Source of the DNA: Mucidula mucida
Taxonomy: Eukaryota; Basidiomycota; Agaricomycetes; Agaricales; Physalacriaceae
Direction: 5' to 3'
NCBI GenBank assembly: GCA_015501055.1
Contig: JADNYV010000004.1
Coordinates: 372,001-436,000, forward strand
Length of the DNA stretch: 64,000 nt
Below the pieces are notes generated by a model. That model had not been told where the DNA came from. It did not search any database and saw only the letters and a program-made list of their open reading frames with translations. Both the position numbers and the translations under genes were made by a program. Positions 33,320 through 44,346 of the stretch are shown here, piece after piece; the stretch's first letter is position 1, and each line of letters begins with the position of its first letter.

Positions 33320-36300
33320 ATGCAAGTAGCGACGATGGTGTCGCCTGAACGCGGGCGACGACGTGGTGGCGGACGAGGAGGGACGCGGGGAGCATGGCGG
33401 GGACGGACGCGGGGAGGGCGGGGCCGGGGCGGTTTGCGAACGCTACTTGGGCTAGGCCGCAGGAGGGGAGGAGGAATGGAGGGTCGGCGGTGGACGACGA
33501 TGAGCAGGACGAAGACGACGAGAAGAAGAGGAAGAACAAGCGCCACCACCACCACCACCACCACCACCGTCGTCATCCGCTACAGGCCGCTCTTTGTTCG
33601 TCGATGGGAAAATACCACCCGAGATTGTTGCGCTCCTACCAAAAGAATATGGATACGCGTACCTGGAGGCATTCGACCCGACACCGTTTCCTGTCGCTGA
33701 TGTACCCGCTGGCCGTGGATTCCTGACTCTGCAGCAATCGAACAGCAAACGCGCGTACCATCAAGGACTGTCAAAGATGCACAAGGCGGCATTTCATGAG
33801 GCGGTGCGGTTGGGCCTTGTCGACGCGCCTGGCACCCGCAAGCGGCTCGAGGACGTGATCACGATAAAGGGAGTCTGTATGCAAATGTGCCCATTGGAGA
33901 ACGCGGTGCTGAGAGACGTGAACAGCCAGCTGTTGCCCTGGGAGCGGACGCCAGATGGAAAGGTGGATTTTACGCGGACTGTAAAAAACTATGAACGGGC
34001 GACGGGAGACAAGGTGCATCCGATGGACATTCGCCCGCCCCCAGTGCTGGTCAAGACGCTGGATTACTTGTTTGGGGTTCTCATGCAAGAGCACGGTCTC
34101 AAGCCGACGTATAGGTTCATCAGCGACCGCGGGCGGAGCATACGCAACGACCTGACCATTCAACATGTCCACGACGCGACGGCCATTTCCATCCATATGC
34201 GCATCGCACGCTTTCATATCCTGGCTTTACATGTTTTCCAAGGACACGAGCCATACACTTATAGTGTTCCGCCATTCGAAGTCAAGGTTCTCCCGCTGGA
34301 GCGACACTACGAGAGCGAGCAGCTGGCGAATACGCTACTGTCTGTCAAGGAGTTTCTGGAGAACCAGGAATCCCCGCTGGAGATGGAGTTTTGGGTATAC
34401 GACCGACTCTGGAATATTGGCGAGGCGGACGATCAACGCGAAAATGTGCCTGATGCGGTCAGGCAGGACAAGGTCTTTATACTTTGCACCCGGTTTCGGA
34501 GGGAAATTCAGGCTGCCCAGCCGTCGAGGGAGATGTTTAAGAATAAAAAAGCACTCTGGGGCGAAGCGGGTAGGCTGGTGGTCAGCGACACGGCGATGGC
34601 GGTATTTGGGGAGTTGGTCGTCGAGTTGAGGAGTAGGCAGGGTGTGAGGGTGATGATGTACTTGCTGGCATGTCTGGTCGAGCATTGGTTTGGTGTCGAT
34701 AAGATTGACGACATTGAGGCTATCCGAGGGGGAATGTCCGACTTTGAGATTATAGAGGCAATCGAGCCAGAGGAAGGAAGAGATGGAGCAGGAGCAGGAA
34801 GAGCAGGAGCAGGAGCAAGTGCAGGAAGCACCAACACGCATTCCCAGTCCTGTAAGTGATGTTCTACTGATACGACCTGTACTGATATTCACAGCCCTTG
34901 TTTAATCCTTTCAAAGTACCCGCCGAACCCACTCCCCGACCCCAATTCCCCTCAAGCCCATTCACTCTCCCACCGACACCCCAACCCAAGCCATCTTCCT
35001 CCATCTTTTCCTCACCCCAACCCCAGCCATCTTCTTCCATCTTCCCCTCTCGCCCAACTCTCAACCCTCTCGCGATGCCGTTTACAAGTGGAGGCATCTT
35101 TTCCACACCACTCACACCGCCACCCGCCCTCCCCAGCCCCGCGCCCATATCACCGCCACCCGCCCTCCCTCGCCGCGCGCCTATATCACTCCCACCTACA
35201 CCTACAGTACGCGAAGCCCCTTCGCGAGTACCTACTCCTCCCTCTACTCCCGGTCCCGCCTCTCTCTTTGGCCCCGCACTCACCAACAACTCAAAAGTCC
35301 AGGACTCCCATCACTCGGCTCAACTCCCAGTTTAGCCCAAGTCTTCAAGCCTCATCCTCCTCTCCCACTACCCCACAACTCGCGTCGCTGCGAACGACCG
35401 CATTAGCTGCAGGAGGAGGCGAGTTGAGTCCCCTCGTCATCTCACGAGGCGATAGTCATCTCAAAGGCTTCGAAAGTCCGATAAAGACCGTCTTTGACAA
35501 CGGAAAAGGAAAAGCTCCAGAGCGTCCGTATTCCTGGCCTGTAATTGCGCCACAACCTGTCCTGCTCCGGTGGCTGTCCAGTTGACAACGTCCACACCCG
35601 ACTCGTTGGATGAGGAAGAGACTCCTTGGCAAGAAGCCGTGAGAAACGGAGACGCCTACCATGAAAAAGTGCGACCGAGGAGTAGAGTCAAGAGGGTCAG
35701 AACGAGAAAACCTCAACCAGGATATCGCACAGACGAGGAGCTTGCTCGCCGTTTCGAAGAGGTGACTTGCTTCCATCGTTTTCACTGCATATATTTTGAC
35801 TGGACTAGAACCACACTTTACACGTCAAGCGCTGGGCCCGTGGAACTTTTCTATCCCAGCTCAAGCCCATGCCCTGGGATGTCTGGCTCGCACTCAACGA
35901 GGACAGGGAGGCCACTGCATCTGGATCGAAGACAAGTTCACACCAGAGCATCACAAGAACAAGTTTCTTCCCTTTCAACAAGACGCCGCCACTAGCGGCG
36001 TCGTGGTCGTCGAGACGCCAAACAAAAACGACGACAGAGCTCCTGGACTCGTCATCTTTGAGTGTACGCCCCTCGGCGGCGTCGAGGACGAGCTGGAAAG
36101 GGGATACGCCGCCCTAGATGACTTGACCCGTCTCAGAGCCGTGTTGGCCATGCTCAAAGCAGGACAGTCCACCTATCGCTATCTGCCTGCCGTCATTGTC
36201 GTGTTGTGGGAGACCGGCGCGGTGGAGAACGAGGTGAAGAGGATGCTCGACAAGGAGGTGGCGCTCAGCTCAAAGACGACAAACAACGATAACCCGCTGA

Positions 36301-37205
36301 TATCCTCGTATACCTTTCTGCGCCCGTCACCCGAGGCGGATCCCGATATCCAATTTGCTGCTGCCCTAAAGGAGATCACGTTGGATTGGGTTGCCGCCCG
36401 CGGTCGCTTCATGGATGCCAAGGCCGTGTGGCGCGTCTTTTCTCGTGACGTCGACGCCCTCGTCACTGAGTATCTAGCGTATTGCGCTGGCGGGGACGGT
36501 GGTGGTAAGTGTTGCTTCTCTTTCACCATATTCTGTCGTATCCAACAAGTTTTTTTTAGTGAATTATTCACTATACGCGACGCTCGTGTCCGCGGTGGTA
36601 GATCTCGTGCGCGGGATATCTACGCACCTCGGTGTTCTGCTCGCCAAGCAAGATGAGGAAGATCTTCCGCCTCTCTTTACTGCAAATGTGCAAGACGACG
36701 AGGCCATGTACGATGCGGCACTCGCATGGTGCGACGAGGCGGGTGGGGGCGAGCGCGAGCTCGAACAGTACAGGGCACTGGGCAAAGATTTCCCACCCGC
36801 CCGTTCCTCGACCACATCATGCACATCCCGCTGCGCCCCCCACCGTACCCGAAGCAATTTATTTTCCACCATGTCATGGCCGAGCGGCAAGCGCTCTTTG
36901 AGGTGCAGGTTGACAAGGCGCGGACGAGGCTCGTGAGGGCGAGGACTGTGCGAAGGCGGCGGCGGACGTCGAGTGTGGGCACGAGTGCAAGTACGCCGCC
37001 AAAGAGGAGACGCGTGGAGGAGAATGGGGGTGGGGGTTGGGATGATTCGGCTTCGGTGTCGTTGTCCCCGCCACTCAATGGACATGCGCTGTCCACTCGG
37101 GAAGGGAGTTTGGACACTCAGACGGAGAATGGAGAGGAGAGCGGTCGGGTGACGGTCGCCATGCTGAGGGCGCTGACGAGGGATGTGCGGCGCGTTATAG
37201 TGTAG
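33320..37205 (+). CDS. SAC3: SAC3/GANP-family mRNA export protein
   Basis: SAC3 is the scaffold of TREX-2, which couples transcription to mRNA export at the nuclear pore. The N-terminus is RG-rich (from ATG 33320), followed by RFANATWARPQ and an acidic-basic stretch with (CCA)n-encoded proline. The core begins near 33600: IPPEIVALLPKEY, GVCMQMCPLENAVLRDVN, VHPMDIRPPPVLVKTLDYL, YRFISDRGRSIRNDLTIQ, HILALHVFQGHE, and LLACLVEHWFGVDKIDDIEA. A proline/serine-rich segment follows, then a C-terminal part (PMPWDVWLALNEDREATA, WIEDKFTPEHHKNKFLPF, PKQFIFHHVMAERQALFEVQ) and a basic tail ending LRALTRDVRRVIV. Coherent text needs frame changes near 33440, 33535, 34785, 35295, 35565, 35915 and 36800. Most act as one missing base. 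True introns lie at about 34853-34894, 35761-35811 and 36505-36559. Confidence 0.85.
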
Positions 37206-38327
37206 GCGCGGGGTCGTGATGTATTTACGTGTATACCATTTATTTTCTTCTTGCATTCTGGAGAGTTGGCTCGTTGTTTTTTTCATTGATTGTTGAACGC
37301 TGAACTCGAGCACAGCGGACGAGAAGAAAGATTTCGGTAGTAGCCCTCTCGCCGAATGGAAGGTTGGGTATATGCATTGGGATGGGGTGGCAGCGTAGCC
37401 AAACGGCTCCGGTTCTACTTGAGCAGGTAAACATTTCATTTTTTTTCTGGCGCCATGTACTTGGGTATTGGCCGTGGCGGTAACTAGGACATTCTAGCAC
37501 GCGTGCCATGTAACCGATTTTTTTGAGAATCTGCCTATTCTGAGACTCGATGTTTCGGGAGCAGCGACATTTAGTGAGCAGTTGCTATCTAGGATGCGCA
37601 GGGAGGTTGCGCAGACTGCAACTCCATACTAATCATCATTCCACTCTTAGTTACTATTATTAACCTCAAGTCTCTGGCTATTTACTGTACGGAGACAGAC
37701 CACCTCCTTTGCCATTTTGAGGTGCGATTGAATAGCGGAGAGCGTGTGGTACATGTGGCTGAGTGGCTCAAGTGCCGATTCTGTCTGGAAAGATCAGTTT
37801 TTATTTGCCTTGGCAATGGAGTGAACGCGCAAAATCATATATAAAACGGTATTCAGTCACGTCCACCGCTTCTTCACCACCCTCAGAACCACATACGCTA
37901 ACGCTGTGGTATTAGTAAAGGCAGGTTGGTGGGTACGCGGTCCCGATATTACTTTAGGCCTGATCAGTCTTTTTTCTCGTGCCGTGTACATAGTTGAATG
38001 TTGAGCACTCTTTCCTCTAGTGCCGTTGTATGTTTTAAAAACACGAGCCTAGTTGCTATTTGCATGGAGGTTGACTGCCCTCCACCCGAGTCACTTTTTC
38101 ACCTTAATGCCCCGTCTCTGGCTATTCACGTCAACCATACTACCATCTTAAACATTTCTGGGGTACGAATAGCCGAGTGGCTCCAGTGCCGATGTGAGTT
38201 TGATCTCGAGCAACCAATTTTTATTTGCCTCGACATTTTCACCTGAGCATCACAGAGATTATATTGACCAAAAGACCTCAGGCTTCCGTACTCCAATCTT
38301 CACATCAAATGCTCAAATGAGTGAACC
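37206..38327. other. Intergenic region with a decayed duplicate of the ABC gene 3' end
   Basis: No gene. Two segments are similar to parts of the region just to the right (see repeat entries). The rest shows no feature that I can support. Confidence 0.5.
37750..37915. repeat. Decayed repeat, left copy
   Basis: Three blocks match the right copy in the same order: GAGTGGCTCAAGTGCCGAT, TCAGTTTTTATTTGCCT and CCGCTTCTTCACCACCCTCAG followed by a diverged ACATACGC. In the right copy the last block is the coding end of the ABC transporter (antisense of VVLRVVKKRFG). This copy is therefore a fossil of the ABC 3' end and its downstream flank. Confidence 0.65.
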
Positions 38328-38378
38328 CTACACCCCCTTCCTCGTCACCCCAAACCGCTTCTTCACCACCCTCAGTAC
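38168..38378. repeat. Decayed repeat, right copy (includes the ABC transporter end)
   Basis: GAGTGGCTCCAGTGCCGAT and CCAATTTTTATTTGCCTCGAC lie just outside the transporter, and CCGCTTCTTCACCACCCTCAG lies within its last codons. About 420 bases separate it from the left copy. Spacing between blocks differs, so small insertions or deletions have built up since the duplication. Confidence 0.65.
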
Positions 38379-41300
38379 TACATACGCCGATAACCTATAC
38401 ACCACCGCCGTCACCACAATCGCGCCCAAATTCAGCCCCGCATCGATCCTGTCCAGATTATAAATCTCCAACACCTCCTCCCCACTGCTGATCACACACT
38501 GGCCCCCAGGAAGCCGCTCTCCCTCCGTACAGCTGAACGTCTGCCCGCGGAACGCGTACGGCATAAGGTTGTTCACAGCATATCCAAGCGGCGAGAGCTT
38601 GTTGAGCCCTTTGAAAAAGCCCGGCTGATCCACGGACATCAGACCTGCCAATAATCCATTCAGTAGGCAGCTCCTAATGCGCAAAAAACACTCACCAGCC
38701 ATGAACGTCGACACGCTCAACAGCACATTCGTAACATTCAACGCAAGCCCCGTGTTATCGTTCAACAATGTGTTGAATATGATCCCCAGCGACTCGCCAG
38801 CATTGACAATGGCCAACGAGTTGAGCGCGACGATGAAGAAAAACTCGATGCTTCGTGTGAGGTTGGTCGCAATCGCAGTGAGAGACGAAAACATCAGGCA
38901 AGCCAAGATCTCGCAAGGCAATTCCAGCAGAACGTAGGAAAGGAAAAAGGCAGATATCGAGTATGCGCCGTCGTCATATTCCTGCCATCCAATGAGCAAG
39001 ACTTTCTAAAAGAGAGAGAGAACAAACCAACCCGATAAAAGATATCCCTCTCTACAGGATACACCGCAATATTTTGGAGCATACCGACAAAGTAACTGCA
39101 TCTGCATCAGTAAACAATAACATGATGCACAAACCACCCACGAGGAAGAATTTCCTGCAAACAACCACCCGATTTGCACGCTCACATAGTCGTTTCCGAG
39201 AGGCGAAAAGAATATTCCAGAGACAATCTACGAAAGAATCAGCGAACTGAAAATTGAGAAGAAAGATTCAGACAAACCCCAAGCCCCAATACATTCCCAA
39301 ACCTCGCCTCGGGCACCGCCTGTTGACGCTTAAACGCCAACCACCCCCTCCTCAGCAAAATCGGCAACGATATGCTCATCGGCGACATCCTCTTCTCATA
39401 CCTCCTTAACTCACTTGGTGGCATCCTCCCCTCTTTCCCATTCTCCCGCAGGCCACTCTCCCGCTCCTTAAACGCACTAACCAACCTCTCCACCTTCCGC
39501 CGACTAACCTCCTCCTGCTCCTGCTCCCGCAGATCCACAGAAACGACATCAAGCGCAAAATCCGCCGGGTTCATCGTCGACGGGCATTTAAAACCCACAC
39601 CCGCCATATACGTTAACATGTCGGTGCCCCGTCCAGAGTACGCCACGCGTCCGCCCTTTGTCAAGAGGAGAATGTTCCCAAAGTGGTTGAAAAGCTGAGA
39701 GGAGGATTGGTGCAGTGTCGTGATTATCGTACGTCCTTCAGACGCCAGTTGATTTAGACATCCATGATGGACGATGCCGTGAACGCGTCTAGACCAGAGT
39801 GGGCTCGTCAAGCCTGTAATCATAGAACATCAGAAAGATGAAGCAAGAGAAAGAGAGAAACATACATTAGGACCTGCGGCTCCGTCAACACCTGCACCGC
39901 AATACTCACTCTCCTCTTCTCCCCTCCAGAAATTCCCTTCTTCAACTCACTCCCGATCAACGTCTCTGCACACTCCCTCAGCCCCATCTTGTCCAGCACC
40001 TCGTCGGCCTTCCTCACCTTCTCCGCCTGGGTCATCGACGCTGGTAGCCTCAGTCCCGCAGAGAACCGCAGCGTCTCGCGTACGGTGAGGTACGGGAGCA
40101 GCGCGGCGTCGTCCTGGGTAACATACGAGCAGAGCGCTTGCAGGTCAGAGCCTTGATAGCCGTTGAGAGTAAGGACCCCATCCGCCTCGTACGTCGTACG
40201 CCACGTCGACTGCAGGCGCTGTGCCATCAAGTTTAGCAGCGAGGATTTACCACTCCCTGAAGGCCCAAGAATAACATTGACCTTGCCAGCCTCGAACGTC
40301 GTCGTAATCCCATCCAAGATCGTCTTGGACTTCGCTGTCTCTTCTCGATTCTTCCCAAGACCCCAGCCTTTCGTCCGCACTCTCAAGGTATATCCCGCCA
40401 ACCCTACATCGACGCCCTGCACGGCTCCCTCAGCTTTGGTTCTGGTCCTGATCACCGGTTGCTTGTCCTTCCTATCTCCCTCTTCCTTCTTCCGTCGTCC
40501 CAACATGGCTATATCCACCTTCTTCACGTATAACAGCACTACGGTGCCCAAAAAGTACACGACGGCAAATCCGAGCATAGCGAGGATAGGCACAATCCTC
40601 CAAGAATCATTGACAAGGGGTATAGCAAGAGAGGATATTATAAAGTCTCCGCGGTATGCGACACATGATGGGTCGATACGCGGGTCGCCCGAAGGGCAGT
40701 CGTAAAATCGATCGTGGAACTCGTTGTACGCCACAGCAGTAAAGCCATAGAACTATCTCGATATCAGCAATGAATCGACCAATACCATTTGCTGGAACAG
40801 CACGTACCACCTGCGAGATCCACTTGAGCCACCGCAGCCATATGGGTATCGTATCCGCCTGAATAAAGAACCCACACGCAAAGGTGTGCACCGTATAGCT
40901 CAAATTCGCCAACAACGTCGCCGTCGCAAAATCTCTCGCGACAGACACTGCAAGCGCCGCAAAGGTCACACTGGTCAGATGGCTCATCAACACCACTGCG
41001 AAGTAAATGAGAAAGCGTTCAGCGGTCTGCGCTAGACCCATGAGCCAGTAGGTCATCGTCGAGAAGATGAGCGGCACAATGATATCTTCCAAGAAAAAGT
41101 GGGAAAAGCGATAGGACAGAAGAAATGGAAGAACACCGACAACACCCTCGGAATGTTCGCGGTCGAATACTGGCATTTCGATGACAGACAGTCGATATAC
41201 CTCGAACATTACGAACAAGTATCCTTGCAGACCCACGGCAGTGTAGCATGCTGCCTGTCTCGAGCGTATACCCGCCAATGATTCGGGAAGCTGGAGGAAA

Positions 41301-42641
41301 ACAAGTCCAACGACAAGCCCCATAAGCGCAGCCTCTATCCAAGATGTGGAGAGGCCCATAGGATCACGGAATGAAGTCTTGAACGTGCGCATCACAAGAG
41401 AATAGACCGTACGCTGGATGGGAGCCTTGCCTTGATGTAGCACATCGACTTGTGCAATGTCGTTGTCGGCAGAGGCCGTGGACTTGAGCGGGAATCGAAT
41501 CTTTGCGGCATCCTTCCATGCAGTGGTCAACATCTGGACTCTAGCGCGCGACTCTCGCTCCGCCTCGTCCGTCCTTACATCAATGGCCGCCGCCCCGATC
41601 AAGAAATCAGCAGGGTTGACATGGTCCTCCATCTTCCCGACCACATCTATCTCTTGAAACCATCCAACGGCTTCGTCTACTTTGCCTGTGTACAACATCC
41701 TGCCCTGGGCAAGCAGCGCCACCCTGTCAAGCATAAAGAAGACCTCCGAACGCGGCTGATGCAGCGTCATGATGATTGTTCGTCCTTTCCGCGCAATGCT
41801 TTGCAAGGTTTTGACAAGCTGAAATGCGCTCGTCGCGTCCAAGCCAGTTGTCGGTTCATCAAGGAATAGGACGGACGGATTCCCGAGCATTTGTACGCCC
41901 AGACTGACGCGTCGGCGTTCCCCACCAGAACATCCACGTCGTTTGAATCCGTCTCCGACGGTCGTGTCAGCGCACTCTTTGAGGCCTAGCTCTAGAACGA
42001 TCTCTTCTACGAGTTTGGCGCGTTGTTCTTTCGAAACCGATGAAGGCAGGCGCAGGTCTGCAGCACACATAAGGGTCTCGCGAACCGTCAATGTGGGTAG
42101 CAAAACATCGGTCTGTGTCACGTAGGCATGCGTTACAGCGGACAGAGAACGAGAATCGTTGTACAAGAGTTGACCGGTGATGTCCAAATTGCTGCTTCGC
42201 ATACGATGCGAGAGGACGTTGAGCAGAGTCGTCTATATTCCAGTCAGCGGAATAGGAGAAATTCCCAAAAACACATACCTTCCCACTCCCACTACTGCCC
42301 ACAATTCCCGTCAACGTCGCCCTCGGAAAGTCCGCGTCCACGTCCGCAAGAATTCTCTTCGTCCTGGCTTGCTCCACATCCTCAGGCGGCTTCTTGTCCT
42401 TCCTTTTGAGCCACGGGAACGAGTGCCCACTCTCGACGCGGACATTAAGCTGTCGAATCTGCACGTCCACAGGCGCTACGGCTGAAAACGAGAGCTTCTC
42501 CTGATGAGTGTCGGCGAGGAACCAGTGATCCGGATGCGCGTCCAGGGTTTCTTCCGCAGCTTCCAGCTTGTCGTGGAATTGCGGCTTGGGTTCCGTCGCC
42601 ATGTTTGAGTCGTCCGCTAACGCCTTGACCTGGTCGGACAT
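38328..42641 (-). CDS. Full-size ABCG-type ABC transporter (two NBD-TMD halves)
   Basis: The start is the ATG at 42641. Half 1 has Walker A GSSGSGK|TTLL (an intron splits K and T at about 42240-42283), the signature CSGGERRRVSLG, Walker B VLFLDEPTTGLDA, an H-loop MTLHQPRSEV, and then a six-helix ABC2 membrane domain ending near 40620. Half 2 repeats the order: GPSGSGKSSLLNLM, ISGGEKRRVSIA, LDEPT, TTLHQSSSQLFNHFG, then membrane segments and the ending VVKKRFGVTRKGV. Both halves are NBD-first, as in ABCG (white/PDR) proteins, which export lipids, pigments or drugs. The canonical catalytic residues in both halves set it apart from PDR pumps, whose first site is degenerate. Two one-base gaps hit Walker B of half 2: between DEPT and GLDAFTASSIMD (about 39795-39803) and between MDV and NQLASEG (about 39755-39762). 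Confidence 0.9.
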
Positions 42642-43186
42642 TGGGGAAAAGCAAATGAGGTCGGTTATCAGGAGCGTCAATGTACGGGCAAGTATCGGCG
42701 ATCATCTTGTGCCCGGTCATCTCGGAAACAGGCTTAGCTTTTGACTTTTGGGCTTGCGGAGTATGCATGAAGACCGGAAAACGTCAAGAAGCTGTTTGGC
42801 CAAGTCGTTCCTTCGCAATACAGAAGCGGATGTCTCAGCATCGGTCTCAGTCTGCTCAGTGCGGTCGTCTCGCCGAGAAGATGGAGGTGGGAGGCAGGAT
42901 GGCCCTCAAGGCGACTTTCGAAGACTTCTTCAAGGCGGGAATTAAAGATGTTGGATAAAGTTAGTATAAAACTGACACCTTGCCTGAGATCATTTACGTT
43001 GACCATTCATGGATTCAGTCAGATCGATAGAATGTACCTTTACCACTAACAATCACCATCTCCCCATGGACAAGGTTGTAGCAAAGTGAGTCTAACTGAC
43101 CGTCTTTCATAATAGTTCTCACCAACATGTACAGCACCTGGGCGAGTTACTTGCAATGGAGATTTTGGGACACGCTTGCCACCATC
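42642..43186. other. Divergent intergenic region, no feature seen
   Basis: About 545 bases between two divergent start codons. It should hold the promoters of the ABC transporter and the phosphotransferase-family gene. Open frames on both strands here have no family resemblance. Confidence 0.4.
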
Positions 43187-44158
43187 ATGGACACGTTCTC
43201 GTATTCCATGCCAGTGACACATCGCGTGAGTATCTTCTTATTCGCCTCTTACAAAAATCATTCATCCCGCGATCTAGCTTCTGATATAGACGGGCTCTCT
43301 CTGGCGGAGATCAAGCGATTACGCGACACCGCCCATCTCCCCATGGACCGTCGAGGATCTTCGAGCATCCATCGTATTAGCGAAAACGCTGTGGTCAAGT
43401 TCAGCCACGACCCTCTCCCTCTCCAAAAGTCTGCTCAGAAATCCTCGGTTATCAACTCGTAGCATCCCAGACCTCCATCCCCGTCCCTCAACTATTCCAT
43501 GTTCACTCTCCATGCTGCTTCTCAATGGAATACGTATCCGGCCAATCCCTCGAAGACCTCTGGCCTACTTACCCTTCTTCCAGCGTGTCAATGTGTTATC
43601 AGAATCCGCTCATACGTCCACCAGCTTCGTAAAATACGCTGCCCGCGCTCAGCCATTCCCGGGTGCCTCGGAACGTCTACTGAAGGACCCAAGGGCGTCC
43701 TCTCTCCCATGTTCTGTCCTAGAAAACATTTCGGTCCTTCCTTCACGTCTTATAGCGCGCTGGCTGCATGGTTCAACGACAGAAATCAGCGCGCGCTCTC
43801 CAGTCCAGATCCTACCTCCTCTGGTCACTGCGTCCACGTCCCTATCCCTTTGGACGCCCCCTTTGACGACTCAGAGCCGCTTGTGTTCTGTCACCAAGAT
43901 CTACAGCTGCGCAATTTCATTGTAGGTGATGACGGCAACCTCTGGCTGATCGATTTCAAAAAGTGCGGTTTTTATCCTCCTTGGTTCGAGTTCGTGGCCA
44001 TGCGCATGCATGCCAAGTTTCATGGGGCCGTAGAGGACCATGATAGACTTCAAAAGGCGAGAAACAGATGGAGAGCGAATATTCCTTTCATGTGCGGGTG
44101 GTACGTGGAGCAGGATTGGTGGTATCAAAGGATGCGTACAGCACTTTCATTCGAATGA
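43187..44158 (+). CDS. Phosphotransferase-family (APH-like) kinase
   Basis: An aminoglycoside phosphotransferase-like kinase fold, a family greatly expanded in mushroom-forming fungi, whose substrates are mostly unknown. The ATG at 43187 opens MDTFSYSMPVTH; LSLAEIKRLRDTAHLP, GSSSIHRISENAVVKFS (the ATP lysine), SPKVCSEILGYQLVA, TSIPVPQLFHV and FSMEYVSGQSLEDLWPTY follow. The catalytic loop is FCHQDLQLRNFIVGDDG (His-x-Asp-x4-Asn) and the metal site is LWLIDFKKCGFYPPWFEF. It ends near NIPFMCGWYVEQDWWYQR. Between VVKFSHDP and SPKVCSEI (about 43411-43425) the frame changes as if one base were missing. Another change or an intron is needed near 43590-43600. It is not likely to act in antibiotic resistance; the name is historical. 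Confidence 0.75.
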
Positions 44159-44346
44159 CCTAGACTCTATTTATGGTTTGTGTACTTTTACTGGGCGGGG
44201 CAAGCGACACAACAAGGACTGGATATTTACCCGCTCTTATACTATTACGCAGAATATACATGTACCATTCAGTGTCATTGTTACGTCGATAGGAATATAA
44301 ATACAAAGCAAACAACAAGATACAGCATACTCTGAGTAGGCCAGTC

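Noticed and set aside
33538..33570. (CCA)n tract at 33538-33570 as a microsatellite or His-rich protein
   Set aside because: It lies in the SAC3 N-terminal region, where the frame that links to the conserved core reads it as proline. The His reading is a shadow frame.
37755..37780. tRNA-like GAGTGGCT word at 37757 and 38171
   Set aside because: Resembles a D arm of Leu/Ser tRNA, but no acceptor stem, anticodon arm or T arm can be formed around it. It belongs to the duplicated ABC flank.
43187..44158. Antibiotic-resistance gene
   Set aside because: The fold is APH-like, but such proteins are a large ordinary family in basidiomycetes with unknown substrates.
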